The notes under the pieces were generated by a model, which worked only from the letters and a program-made list of their open reading frames with translations, was not told the origin of the DNA and searched no databases. The position numbers and the translations under genes were made by a program. This document shows, one piece after another, positions 1 to 12,149 of a stretch of 64,000 bases of DNA (position 1 is its first letter; every line of letters begins with the position of its first letter). Location of the stretch: positions 1 to 64,000 of the forward strand of contig JAUCBJ010009092.1 of assembly GCA_032718475.1 (NCBI GenBank). Direction: 5' to 3'. Origin of the DNA: Nemertoderma westbladi (Eukaryota; Xenacoelomorpha; Nemertodermatida; Nemertodermatidae).

Positions 1-53
1 ACGGAGGTGGCAAGTTTTCTTGATCAATGACCTAGAATACCTGACCTGACCTG

Positions 54-804
54 AACATGCTGCTTCTAGTGTTGGTCTTTTTATTAACTCCAGAAAGACC
101 AAAATTCTGACAGTTAACTTTGAAAGTCCTCAGCAAGTCTCTGATCGGATGAGCATAAGCTCAAGGATGGTATGCTTGAGCATGTGGACGACTTCTGTTA
201 CCTGGGATCATGGATCCGGAAGTCAGGTGAGGACCTTCGAATACGTAAGGGAAAGGCATGGGCAGCCTTGAATAGGCTTTCCAGGATTTGGAAGTCACCG
301 AGAATTAATCGGAAACTTAAAGTCCGATAATCTAGAGCAGCAGTAGTTCCGGTACTCCTCTACGGGAGTCCATGCTGGGCTCTAACTACTGAGGACACCA
401 AATCTCTGGATGGCACATTCTCAAGAATGCTACGCCGGGTTCATTGTGTCAAGTACAATGCACACATCTTCAACCAGACACTATATAACATTGGAGGTGT
501 CTCATTGGTTCCCCCAAGCTTGACACTAGAACAAAATCGCCTCCGCTTTGCAGGACATTGCTTTCGCCGTGAGGACCAGCCAGTGCATAATCTTGTACTT
601 TGGCAGCCTCATGGAGTGAATAAGCATGATGGACAGCCCATGACTTTCTTGAGACGCATCTTAAAGGACACTGGCCTTAAAGATGCGGATGATCTAGCAA
701 ATGTCATGGGTGATAGGGAGTTGTGGCGGTGCAATTTTGTTGACAAGCCGGCACAGTATTCTTAAAAATGCAGCTGCATTGCAGCATGCCGATCCTAGTA
801 GTAG
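54..804 (+). mobile_element. LINE-A 3' fragment (non-LTR retrotransposon, decayed)
   Basis: This is the 3' part of a non-LTR retrotransposon ORF2 lying downstream of the reverse transcriptase catalytic core. The last 112 codons are intact (427-765) and contain the block RLRFAGHCFRRED followed by LVLWQPHG, typical of the C-terminal domain of many invertebrate LINE ORF2 proteins. Upstream, the reading frame is broken: a base is missing near 163 compared with the copy at 23.2 kb, and a stop lies near 330. The 3' end is a short non-coding tail ending in CCTAGTAGTAG without poly(A), identical to the tail at 23.85 kb. The element is inactive and 5'-truncated. The clade is uncertain (RTE- or CR1-like). 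Confidence 0.85.
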
Positions 805-952
805 GCCCCGCCTGGCCCCCTGCCCCCCCTGGCCCCCTGGCCCCCCTGGCCCCCATGGCCCCCCTGGCCCCCCTGGCCCCCCTGGCCCCCCTGGCCCCCC
901 TGGCCCCCCTGGCCCACCTGGCCCCCCTGGCTCCCCTGGCCCCCTGGCCAGG
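805..952. repeat. 9-bp G/C-rich minisatellite (CCTGGCCCC type)
   Basis: About 16 imperfect copies of a 9-bp unit of the form CCTGGCCCC start directly at the LINE-A 3' terminus. The + strand can be read as Gly-Pro-Pro repeats, and the other frames as Ala-Pro-Leu or Gly-Ala-Arg repeats. No collagen context, signal peptide or exon structure surrounds it, so it is a simple repeat and not a gene. Confidence 0.85.
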
Positions 953-1686
953 ATTTCGGTTATAGTTTTGAGATTCACTCACTCTTTTTAAGATCAAATC
1001 GCAAAATAAATTTGGCTTTCTGACTGAACCCAATACGATATAAACTGCATGTCGAATTCCGTATCATCATAGGTCCTATCATTCATTTGAATAATACATG
1101 GATGGCTTCGTATAGGAGTTAATATCGAAGATGAATGTTACCATAGATACATGACCACTACTACCTATCCATTTACTAACTATCACGGTTATCTTGTGGG
1201 CAATATATTCTCATAGTACATAACGGAATAATAGTACAGAAGTACATAACTTGGCCAAATGGAAATCTCAATTAAATAATAAATAAATAGTTAGAAAACC
1301 CGAAAAGGAGGAAATATTAAATTTATTACTATCCATAATAAATTACTAAATCACTGAACTTTTTACACAATAACGACGAATTACGTCACATTTGTTATGA
1401 CGACCGGATTTTAAATAGTCTCGGGATTTTATGGTTGAGTTTAATGAGTGGGGCTGGGTTGTGGGCGGTAACCTTGTAACTTTGAACATAGGTCATAGGT
1501 TTAAACATACCGGAGCCCCACTCACTCTACCATAACTCTTTTAAAATATCAATTAAATGCTACAATATTTGTATGGTGATAATTCGAAACGTTTCTGTCT
1601 GCTGGTCTCACCTCATTTTTCAATTTTCCAGGATTTATTCGTTAAAAACCGTAAAAAAAATCTATAATTAACAAAACTTATCTACA
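953..1686. other. No gene seen; AT-rich spacer with an imperfect inverted repeat
   Basis: This stretch has no convincing coding sequence. Between about 1455 and 1530 the words GAGTGGGGCT and AGCCCCACTC form an imperfect inverted repeat with a loop of about 60 bases. Confidence 0.5.
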
Positions 1687-4600
1687 AAACGCCGGGGTAG
1701 CTCAGTTGGTTGAGCGCCGGGCTTGCAATCTTTTGGTTGTAGGTTCAGCCCCGCCTGGGTCCACTCAGCCTTTCATCCACTGGAGTCGATAAAATGAGTT
1801 CCAGTTTAATTACTGGCAGCAAAACAAGGGATAGGAGTAGCGGCCACTCCTACCTTCGGGTAGCAGATAAGAGTAGCGTCCACCCCTACCTTCAGGTAGC
1901 AGCTAGGAGTAGAGCCCACCCCTTCCTTCAGGTAGCAGATAGGAGTAGCGCCCACCCCTACCTTCGGGTAGCAGATAGGAGTAGTGCCCATCCCTACCTT
2001 CTGGTAGCAGATAGGAGTAGCGTCCACCCCTACATTCGGGTAGCAGATACGAGTAGCACCCACCCCTACCTTCGGGTAGCAGATAGGAGTAGCACCCACC
2101 CCTACCTTCGGGTAGCAGATAGGAGTAGCGCACATCCCTACATTCGGGTAGCAGATAGGAGTAGCGCCCACCCCTACCTTCGGGTAGCAGATAGGAGTAG
2201 TGCCCATCCCTACCTTCTGGTAGCAGATAGGAGTAGCGTCCACCCCTACATTCGGGTAGCAGATACGAGTAGCACCCACCCCTACCTTCGGGTAGCAGAT
2301 AGGAGTAGCACCCACACCTACCTTCGGGTAGCAGATAGGAGTAGCGCCCACCCCTACCTTCGGGTAGCAGATAGGAGTAGCGCCCACCCCTACCTTCGGG
2401 TAGCAGATAGGAGTAGCGTCCACCCCTACATTCGGGTAGCAGATACGAGTAGCACCCACCCCTACCTTCGGGTAGCAGATAGGAGTAGCACCCACACCTA
2501 CCTTCGGGTAGCAGATAGGAGTAGCGCCCACCCCTACCTTCGGGTAGCAGATAGGAGTAGCGCCCACCCCTACCTTCGGGTAGCAGATAGGAGTAGCGCC
2601 CACCCCTACCTTCGGGTAGCAGATAGGAGTAGCGCCCACCCCTACCTTCGGGTAGCAGATAGGAGTAGCGCCCACCCCTACCTTCGGGTAGCAGGAGTAG
2701 CGCCCACCCCTACCTTCGGGTAGCAGATACGAGTAGCGCTCACCCCTTCCTTGGGGTAGAAGATAAGTGTAGCGCCCACCCCCTCCTACCATCGGGTAGC
2801 AGATAGGAGTAGCACCCACACCTACCTTCGGGTAGCAGATAGGAGTAGTGCCCATCCCTACCTTCTGGTAGCAGATAGGAGTAGCGTCCACCCCTACATT
2901 CGGGTAGCAGATACGAGTAGCACCCACCCCTACCTTCGGGTAGCAGATAGGAGTAGCACCCACACCTACCTTCGGGTAGCAGATAGGAGTAGTGCCCATC
3001 CCTACCTTCTGGTAGCAGATAGGAGTAGCGTCCACCCCTACATTCGGGTAGCAGATACGAGTAGCACCCACCCCTACCTTCGGGTAGCAGATAGGAGTAG
3101 CGCCCACCCCTACCTTCGGGTAGCAGATAGGAGTAGTGCCCATCCCTACCTTCTGGTAGCAGATAGGAGTAGCGTCCACCCCTACATTCGGGTAGCAGAT
3201 ACGAGTAGCACCCACCCCTACCTTCGGGTAGCAGATAGGAGTAGTGCCCATCCCTACCTTCTGGTAGCAGATAGGAGTAGCGTCCACCCCTACATTCGGG
3301 TAGCAGATACGAGTAGCACCCACCCCTACCTTCGGGTAGCAGATAGGAGTAGCGCCCACCCCTACCTTCGGGTAGCAGATAGGAGTAGTGCCCATCCCTA
3401 CCTTCTGGTAGCAGATAGGAGTAGTGCCCATCCCTACCTTCGGGTAGCAGATAGGAGTAGTGCCCATCCCTACCTTCTGGTAGCAGATATGAGTAGTGCC
3501 CATCCCTACCTTCTGGTAGCAGATACGAGTAGCACCCACCCCTACCTTCGGGTAGCAGATAGGAGTAGCGCCCACCCCTACCTTCGGGTAGCAGATAGGA
3601 GTAGTGCCCATCCCTACCTTCGGGTAGCAGATAGGAGTAGTGCCCATCCCTACCTTCTGGTAGCAGATAGGAGTAGTGCCCATCCCTACCTTCTGGTAGC
3701 AGATACGAGTAGCACCCACCCCTACCTTCGGGTAGCAGATAGGAGTAGCGCCCACCCCTACCTTCGGGTAGCAGATAGGAGTAGCGCCCACCCCTACCTT
3801 CGGGTAGCAGATAGGAGTAGTGCCCATCCCTACCTTCTGGTAGCAGATAGGAGTAGCGTCCACCCCTACATTCGGGTAGCAGATACGAGTAGCACCCACC
3901 CCTACCTTCGGGTAGCAGATAGGAGTAGTGCCCATCCCTACCTTCTGGTAGCAGATAGGAGTAGCGTCCACCCCTACATTCGGGTAGCAGATACGAGTAG
4001 CACCCACCCCTACCTTCGGGTAGCAGATAGGAGTAGCGCCCACCCCTACCTTCGGGTAGCAGATAGGAGTAGTGCCCATCCCTACCTTCTGGTAGCAGAT
4101 AGGAGTAGCGTCCACCCCTACATTCGGGTAGCAGATACGAGTAGCACCCACCCCTACCTTCGGGTAGCAGATAGGAGTAGCACCCACACCTACCTTCGGG
4201 TAGCAGATAGGAGTAGCGCCCACCCCTACCTTCGGGTAGCAGATAGGAGTAGCGTCCACACCTACCTTCGGGTAGCAGATAGGAGTAGCGCCCACCCCTA
4301 CCTTCGGGTAGCAGATACGAGTAGCGCTCACCCCTTCCTTGGGGTAGAAGATAAGTGTAGCGCCCACCCCCTCCTACCATCGGGTAGCAGATAGGAGTAG
4401 CACCCACACCTACATTCGGGTAGCAGATAGGAGTAGCGCCCACCCCTACCTTCGGGTGGCAGATAGGAGTAGCACCCACCCCTTCCTTCAGGTAGCAGAT
4501 AGGAGTAGCGCCCACCCCTACCTTCGGGTAGCAGATAGGAGTAGCGCCCACACCTACCTTCGGGTAGCAGATACGAGTAGCGCTCACCCCTTCCTTGGGG

Positions 4601-5136
4601 TAGAAGATAAGTGTAGCGCCCACCCCCTCCTACCATCGGGTAGCAGATAGGAGTAGCACCCACACCTACATTCGGGTAGCAGATAGGAGTAGCGCCCACC
4701 CCTACCTTCGGGTAGCAGATAGGAGTAGCGCCCACCCCTACCTTCGGGTAGCAGATAGGAGTAGTGCCCATCCCTACCTTCTGGTAGCAGGTAGGAGTAG
4801 CGTCCACCCCTACATTCGGGTAGCAGATACGAGTAGCACCCACCCCTACCTTCGGGTAGCAGATAGGAGTAGCACCCACACCTACCTTCGGGTAGCAGAT
4901 AGGAGTAGCACCCACACCTACCTTCGGGTAGCAGATACGAGTAGCGCTCACCCCTTCCTTGGGGTAGAAGATAAGTGTAGCGCCCACCCCTACCTTCGGG
5001 TAGCAGATAGGAGTAGCGCCCACACCTACCTTCGGGTAGCAGATAGGAGTAGCGCCCACCCCTACCTTCGGGTAGCAGATATCGAAAGTGGAGTCTTTGG
5101 GTCGCCTCTGGCCTCGGCCGACTGTTTGCTTGGTTG
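1687..5136 (+). mobile_element. tRNA-derived SINE carrying an internal 36-bp expansion
   Basis: The 5' end is a tRNA-like promoter with an A box (TAGCTCAGTTGG) and a degenerate B box (GGTTCAGCCCC), followed by a body containing CCTTTCATCCACTGG and GTCGATAAAATGAG. A short compact copy of the same SINE lies at 24316-24553. There, one 36-bp motif sits between the body and a 3' tail (CTTCGGCCGACTGTTTGCTT). Here that motif is replaced by about 90 tandem copies, and the same tail resumes at 5081. The word ATCTACA flanks both ends (1680-1686 and 5137-5143) and is a plausible target-site duplication. A 238-bp element has therefore grown to about 3.45 kb after insertion. Confidence 0.85.
1831..5078 (+). 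repeat. 36-bp minisatellite inside the SINE (about 90 units)
   Basis: The unit runs ATAGGAGTAGC through CCACCCCTACC to TTCGGGTAGCAG, 36 bp. Being a multiple of three, it gives 12-residue periodic open frames on both strands, such as the DRSSAHPYLRVA period. Variants recur in blocks: TGCCCATCC with TTCTGGTAG, GTCCACCCC with ACATTCGGG, and ATACGAG with GCACCCACC. A longer composite containing CCCTTCCTTGGGGTAGAAG recurs at 2731, 4319, 4575 and 4939, showing higher-order duplication. Each unit contains CTACC-TTCG-GGTAG, a 5-bp stem with a TTCG loop. It is non-coding. Confidence 0.95.
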
Positions 5137-5143
5137 ATCTACA

Positions 5144-7235
5144 TCAATCGTATTTATTTTTCGATTGTGGAATAAAATTGAGATATCAATGGAACTTTAA
5201 TAATCTGCAGATAATCTTCCCCGCTCCCCCCCCCCCCCCCCAAAAAAAAAAAAAATTTAAAAATCCCGCCAGGCCAGCGATGTAAGAGAGGGTGTACAAA
5301 ATTTCGTAGCATTTGATTATTTTAGGAAATGGTGTAGAATTATCAGATTATCAGATTTTGTTTTTCCTAATTGCATGGCAAAAACGTTATTTTGCAATGA
5401 GTTTATCAACAATTTGTATTCGGCCGTTTTTGGTACCATGTAATGTAAGCAGTATCATTCAATAGTCAAACTTATGTTCAATAATTTTTCAATTTGACCG
5501 AGGTTGACTGAACAGGTATTTTGGCTGGACTATATTCAAGATGTTTGTAGTTAAGATCAGCTAGTAGTTAGTTATGCCATTGCTGTGTGAGAAGGACATT
5601 TTGCAGTGTGCTAATTGATCTGTGTGGTTCATTTTACGAACGAATGTAGTGAGTGGTCACGCGTAGTGATGGATTAAAGTAGCATTGTAAGTAGCATTTC
5701 TTGAGCTAACAATGTGTGCGGGCCCTTATAAAGTGTATCAGAAATATCTGCTGATGGATATTTCAGTTTTCAGAAGAATGCCAGGTTTTCACTAAAAGCC
5801 AGGTTTCAGAAGGCCTGAATCTAACCAAAACAATAACCGAATTTGTATCTGTACAGGTTATAAGATTGAATTTCAAATTCTTCATATATAAAATCCCAAT
5901 ATAAATTCGACCGATTTCTATATTTACTAGTTCCAGTCAGATGACAGACAGTCGCAGTCAGGCGTAATATTGAGTGCGAATTACAATAATTTTGTTTTTT
6001 CAAGTTAACAAAAGATACTTTAACTTTTAGTGTTGGCGGTATCCACACCTACTGTGCTATCGGCTACCGTACGCTCTGTATCCCGCTTACACCGCCGGCT
6101 ACGGTACGCTCTGTGATCTCCAATGTGTGTAATGTTTATTACCGGTACAGCACTGGCAGTCAGTCATGTTCCTGTTGTGTTTGTATGACGTGACCTCGTG
6201 GTATCGATCTAATATTGGTGATTCACATTGTAACCTCTATAATAGTATTAGCTATATCCAGAAGCCTACCGGTACAATAACAAAGAGATTACGCTTCAGT
6301 GAACACAAACCCCCCTGGGGAAAATGTTTGGAGAAGAGGAAAACCTAATGCATAATATATTCAGCCGCAAAACTGTCACTAAATGATATTATCTTTGATC
6401 AACTGCCTTTCAATTATACCAGTTGTGTAAGCAATCAGTGTGGAACACAACGAGGCCCATGTTTACCGACACTGATTTAACGAGTAGAAACGGAAATTGG
6501 TTGGCCGCTTCGAATGGAATTCTCGCTGATATAGTGCTGCCGAAATATTTGCTGAAGTCGAACTTCTAATCACAAAATGTTAATTGAACCAACTTTTCAA
6601 CATCATTTCTTCATTTGACTAAACTTAAGAACAAGCAGAAAACATTGTAGCCCTAATCGTTATATTGGACGGCTTCATTATTATTAGTGAATGTGTCAAT
6701 TACTTTTGCTGGATGGAGTGTGTGGATGTATTTATTTAGGTGAGTATTTAGGTGTGTTGTTGTACTATGCGTCGCCACACAATAATGATTATAATATTTG
6801 TGCAGCCAAAATAAATAATTATGGTAAACAAATAAAAAAGTTTCTGTTGATATGCTGAAATCTTTGTATAATTCTGGCTAAAACTTGCGGTCATGCATGG
6901 CATGGCACTGGATAGGACAGTGCCAAGCATACATGATACCGGTAATGTCTCCAACCAAACGCCAATATATACTAATGCACATCACATCAATACTAAAAAA
7001 TGTGGTGTAGAATGTGATAAAAGGATTCTAAATATGTAATAATGTCCAAATTTCTTTTAGCAATAATTATCATTCGCTGGAAGCCATGTATTCTACTTAA
7101 TTACTACCCAGTAACGTTCTGGAACAATTTGTTTATGTATGTGTAGCTACCAATAAATATGTTGAACAGGCATAACATTGTTGCACACCTACAAAATATC
7201 CTGGAATAAAGTGTCTTAATTCAGGTACCTGGAGC
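5144..7235. other. No gene seen; poly-C/poly-A tract and unique AT-rich DNA
   Basis: A 14- to 16-base C run followed by an A run lies at 5226-5254, just beyond the SINE. The rest is AT-rich with short open frames only. Words such as ACCGGTA and AGGCCTA recur here and through the window, but I can assign no function. Confidence 0.5.
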
Positions 7236-7380
7236 CACCAAACTTTGCTACAAATTTTAGTGAGATTACTTAGAATTTGAAATAGATATAGTTTCACCTC
7301 CCTCCTCCTCCGTGGTGGGTGAGCCAGAATTTTTATTTTTGCTTTCAATCTTTGAAAAAGGTATCTCCGACGATATTTCA
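7236..7380 (-). repeat. Dispersed repeat family R1, fragment
   Basis: Read on the minus strand, this contains GATTGAAAGCAAAAATAA, then TTCTGGCTCACCCA, then GGAGGGAGGTGAAACTA. The same words, diverged, occur at 11.3, 15.0 and 56.7 kb. It is a non-coding interspersed element of unknown class. Confidence 0.6.
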
Positions 7381-7440
7381 ATTATTCAGTTATTTCATTC
7401 ATATTATTATTCAGTTATTCAGTTATGCAGTTATTCTTTA

Positions 7441-7690
7441 ACCTTATAGTGTGGGGCGAGCGACGAAAGTAAGCTAGCTTAGCATACAGGTACCACTAAC
7501 TTAATCGGTGTGTCTGTTGCTCTGTTGATCTGTTGTTCTGTTGATCTGTCGATCTGTTGTTCTGTCGTTCTGTCGTGTCCAATTTTAAACGTTAATAACT
7601 CAGCCAAATCTCGATAAAATATATCCAAACTTGGTACATATGTAGTCTGGAACAGTTTAGAAATTTTCCAAGTTGAATTTGCTTGGGGTC
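7441..7690 (+). repeat. Dispersed repeat family R3 with TCTGTTGATC microsatellite
   Basis: The copy begins with GGGCGAGCGACGAA, continues with CTTAGCATACAGGTACCACT, then a degenerate TCTGTTG/TCTGTCG run at 7500-7570, then CCAAACTTGGTACATA. Related copies are at 57.1 kb (+), 59.6 kb (-) and, partially, 29.3 kb. It is non-coding. Confidence 0.6.
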
Positions 7691-9381
7691 TTCGTGCAGC
7701 ATCTGTGTAACTGTCTTGCAGTTATAATAAATTTATTTACCCAAAAATTATTAGGCTTGGCATCAGCTGGTTGCTAGGAGACTGCAGGATATATCAGGTT
7801 GGTTTGAAATTCATCAATACCGGTACAATGCAGCAATTAATAATGTGGCCTTGGAAAGTGTGGTAGGGCTATTTAACTTTCTTCAGTCATTCCAGCATTT
7901 CCAGATGCAGAGTTCAGAGTATTCAGTTATTCGCGACTATTTTAGCCATATCATGTACTGGTACGGTACGGTACCTTAATCGTATTAAACATATGTTTTA
8001 CAGTGCGGTACCGGTACTGTTACAGTGGTACAGAGTTACCGGTACCGTCTTCAGGTTGTTGGCACCACCCACCAATCGGCAAAGGCAACCATGGAAGTTT
8101 TGAAATTATGCGGACTTAAGACTGACTGCATTTGTCAGTTTGTACCAGCTGACCTTTATTCCATGTTCCGGATCCACTACTGCACTAGGTACCCCAACAA
8201 CCCTATAATACAATACCCAGCAACGTTTTGGAATTGTACCGGTACTCAAACAACTCGCCATTTTTTGAGTAGTTTGACTGTGGACTTCTATGACATCGAT
8301 GCCAAGATGCCAATGCGAAAGTTTTTTTTAAAGTAAAAGTTTGGTTAAATTTTCTTAATTATTTATTTAAATTTCTTAAGTACCGATTTTGGGATAGAAT
8401 TGCTCAATTTTAATCTGTATCTAATAACCGACCCTCGTCCTGTGCGATGGCCCCACGAACGTGTTGTATGTACCAATGGAAAGCTGTTCGATCAAGGTTT
8501 CAAAAGTAAAAATAATTTAATTTGGATATGAAATAGTTGAAAAGATATGGAATATGGGCATTCGAAAGTTGCTATGAAGGAAGCAAAGAGTAGTATGGTG
8601 TTCTTATTACATAGAATCAAAAAGGCTCGCGCAGGTGCACAACATGCAACTTGGACGCTCATATCTCAGCTATTTTATTCAAATTTGATGCAATCTCATT
8701 AAGATTTGTAGAAAAATGAAGGAGGGGGGTGGGGGGTCCAGGTACGTACTATATTCCAGGACATATGGTGCAACCACAGTAGTAGCAGATAAGAATGTTA
8801 TGTATTTATTAAATATAATAAATAGCCTTCAGCAAACGATAATTCTTGCAATCGTTCAATCAAAACTTCATATATACTGAATATGTATATAAAATAAAAT
8901 ATAAAATAAAAAAAAAATACTGCCACTGGCCGCGCCACGATGCCACCACACTCGGTTATAATAATTGAGTGCATATATGGCATATATAATATAACAAATA
9001 TATTTATTAGTATTAGTCACACTGGCGTTGTGGGCAATTAAATTAAATTAACCTTGTTCGTTTTATTATTTGAAATATTGTAACCTTATATTTTTTTCAA
9101 AGTAACAGATATAAAAAAAATTTAATTAGTATATGAATCATAATATTAGAGACGATAAAATAATAGAGTACGATTGATTAATTTAAAGTTAAGTAACAGA
9201 CAAATAATTATTACGACCGTATAAAATAATGTAAAGTAATTTAACTACTGTAATACTGTATACCGCAATGAAGTAAATGGGGCAACAATGATGGATCCAG
9301 TAACGAGTTTAAAGTAAACAGGTAGAAAGTGGGAACGTGCAATAACATATCAAAAAATAAGTTACGTAAAGAAGGGGCGCT
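7691..9381. other. No gene seen; contains R1 fragments
   Basis: R1-like sequence (CTCATATCTCAGCTATTT through a G-rich end) lies at about 8632-8741, and another piece (ATAATAAATAGCCTTCAGC) at about 8809-8875. A 103-codon open frame at 8025-8336 (+) has no recognisable domain and no splice or start context I trust. The remainder is AT-rich. Confidence 0.45.
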
Positions 9382-10290
9382 TTAATGGTGAAGATTATGA
9401 GGGGGGCCCAGATCTGGAATAAGCCGCGGGTCATCAATAGAAGATGGCGGTATAGCTTGAAGAGATCTATGTCCTCTCAGACATATGTCTGCTGATCTCC
9501 CCAGACTAAATGAGATCCTGCAACGCAGCCAGTGCGATACAGGTGCATAAGTGGAGCCTCTCTTCTCCGAAAGGAGACCTGCCAAGGTGTGCCATGAAAC
9601 GTCTGCACTCCGGCCCTGCTGCAACACGCACGCTCGACATTTATAATTCTATCATTGTAGGACCGGCGCTTCTTCCCTTCGTGGCTCTTAAGAATAGAAT
9701 CTATTGGAGAGGAGAGATATGATGTTGCATTCGGGTAAAATACACGAACATCGAGTTGGAGAAGCGTCCCCAAAACCCCCTTACCGAAATATCCAGACGA
9801 GCTTCACTGGATGTGTTAGCTGAACCTGGGAATAGGACCTCAGCCGTTATGGGTTGCAGTTTTGGCTCCAATGCTACATCCATACACACCTCATCGCGAA
9901 CATCATTGTGGCGTAATGTGATAAATCTGCCTTTCTTGCAAGAGCATGGTCAGGTGTAAATGAGGCAGAACAGGCACAGGAGGAAGGCATGCCAAATATA
10001 GGGAGGTTGTATCTTAGAGCGATTGCATCTCGATAATCGGATTTGTTTAGGGCAAAACCTTCACACTCTAATGGAAGAGCGGTCAACCATGATGAAGTGC
10101 CCGGGCGCGATGCATGGTCAAGAGCACGTGCCATTGGTGGATTACAAGAGTCCTTGATGATGGCTGCTTTGGTGTTCCATAGCTGTATAGTTCTGGTTCG
10201 AACTACCAAAGTTATGGCTTTCTGAGCCTCTGAAGATGAGTGCACACTCGGTTTGGTTTTTATTATTTTAAACTTCAGAACCACCACCAG
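9382..10290 (-). mobile_element. LINE-B C-terminal fragment (decayed)
   Basis: On the minus strand, overlapping broken frames resemble the C-terminal domain of the LINE-B copy at 20.1-20.7 kb. Shared features are the word SSWLTALPL, then a segment of the type (D/E)(Y/F)RD(A/G)(I/L)(A/S)LRY, then a degenerate Cys/His motif. The zinc-knuckle cysteines are partly lost, and frameshifts and stops divide the copy. No reverse transcriptase motif remains. It is inactive. Confidence 0.65.
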
Positions 10291-11069
10291 TGTTCCGCGT
10301 TTCTATTGTCCTACCATCCACCATTTCTCATTAATACGTGGGTGGGCTAAAGCTACACTAGCACTACTATAGTGGAGGCCTACCCATCCATTCCAATTAC
10401 CCAACAGATTCTGTGCGGTGTTGGGAACAATGTTATGTTAGTCATGCGTTTTTGAGAATAAAATAATTATATGTTTTGAAAATTGTATTACTATTCTAAA
10501 TAATTTTGTATTATTTGGTAGCCAACACTCATGTACTCCAAAAATCTCATAAAATTCCCTGTCATCGAAGGAGACATGAGTTTGAATATTAATTAGACGA
10601 AGTTGATTTCATAACGACTATATTCAGCTATACATTTAGCATGCCAAAGGGAAGAGAATGGCTGGATGCACCACCCATGAATTATTCAGCTAAAATCGCA
10701 TAAACTGAGTGCATGCTGGGGCTGAGTAATGTAGTGTATACTGCAACAAAGTAGTTCTCCGCAAAGACTGTCAATTTAATTAGCAACATATAATATTCCA
10801 TATTCACAAACGTGGCATAGTATTGGAACGTTTCTTTGCACAAATAATGGAAATAAACAATTTTATTTTATGTGTTGATATTTACAAAAATGAAAAAATA
10901 TTATCTTTGCAGTAAAGATAAATAAGTCAAGTATTGTTATCTCTCAATGGGACTCTATTTTTTTACTTCCTCAGTCGAAGCCATCCTTTCTTTCAGTTAG
11001 CACGTCTCTGGTTGTCACGACTGAAAGAAAATGGAGTGAGGGTTACAGTTAATGAGTGAGCACTCCACC
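10291..11069. other. No gene seen
   Basis: This is AT-rich DNA with no open frame of note, no recognised repeat and no recognisable exon. Confidence 0.45.
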
Positions 11070-11335
11070 ATTAAATATAATAAATGGCCTGCAGCTGAAA
11101 CAAATACATGCAACTTTCAAATGCCCATATCTCAGCTATTTCGCAACCAAATTCAAATATTTTTATATATTTAGAATCCTTGTACTCCAGCTTTCCACTA
11201 GTATCAACAAATCACTACAAGGTTGAAAAATAACTACGTTGTAACTTGCGCTATATCGACGGAGACACTTTTTTTAAACGCTTGTAGCTAAAGATTGAAA
11301 GCAAAAATAACAATTCTGGCTCACCCAGTTATAGT
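11070..11335 (+). repeat. Dispersed repeat family R1
   Basis: A fairly complete copy starts with ATAATAAATGGCCTGCAGC, continues through CCCATATCTCAGCTATTT and GAATCCTTGTACTCCAGC, and ends in TTAAACGCTTGTAGCTAAAG and TTCTGGCTCACC. The copy at 56.46 kb shows the same order of words. No terminal repeats or coding capacity were seen. Confidence 0.65.
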
Positions 11336-12149
11336 CGAGTAGACGCTTGGTACATTTTACTGACGAACCGTTCTCCAGCGTATGACTGCAATTTTATTTG
11401 CTCATGATGTTGTTCCACATTATAATAATAAATTTTCGCTATAAAGACTTTGGGAAAGGTTGAGCAATTTTTTTGGTGGCCGTTTCTTTGGAGGGTAAAA
11501 TCATAACAAAATTGCCAAAAAATATTAAGCTATGTAGAGAATGTGTTAGCAACAACATTAAACATTCTAGAATATTATGTTTCATGTAATTATTAATAAT
11601 TATATAATGCAAAACACTGCAGTAACAGGCTACATTTAGCCACTGAAAAGAGAGTTGGAGGCGATGACTGCTTCGTCTACTGTAATTGTCTATCATAATT
11701 AAAAAATTGCGATTAATAGTGACATTTATAGTTTTGAGAAAATTGCCTTATCTGCGCTGTTGGAAACGCATGATAAAATGCAGCGATAGCAATCTGAGAA
11801 AGGACTTTTGCCATTTGCGAAACAAGATTGCCGCGATACGAATATTTGGCTGGAAATGTGAAGATTCCGTTGGATCCGGGAGATGGTAACTAGTGAGCTT
11901 GAAGTGAAGACCTAACTATTATGGGAACCCGATTCTATCGAAGTCGTTACGTAACTTTTACAGGTAATAAATATACTTAATGTACGCCGGCATTTAATAT
12001 TTAAAATATCTCCCTATTTAAGAAGATTTGTATTTTTGCTTTACAATTATTGTTTAAAAAGCATTTAAAAACGTCTCATCCAATCTAATTTAGCCACGGC
12101 GGCCGTATCACATCATTTTATAATAGCTATTTTTAATTTTTTGATAGAG
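11336..12149. other. No gene recognised
   Basis: A 67-codon open frame at 11686-11889 (+) and an 85-codon frame at 11439-11696 (-) have no recognisable motif. Nothing else is supported. Confidence 0.4.

Noticed and set aside
694-1033. Collagen-like Gly-Pro-Pro protein
   Set aside because: It is a 9-bp G/C-rich simple repeat at a LINE end, readable in several frames, with no collagen gene features.
1687-1760. tRNA genes at 1.69 and 24.32 kb
   Set aside because: A and B boxes are present, but the anticodon and T stems do not pair well and both continue into an identical SINE body.
1794-5059. Long periodic open frames on both strands as repeat proteins
   Set aside because: They arise from a 36-bp minisatellite whose length is a multiple of three and whose source is a SINE.
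8025-8336. 103-codon open frame as a small gene
   Set aside because: No motif, no convincing initiation or splice context, and composition like its flanks.
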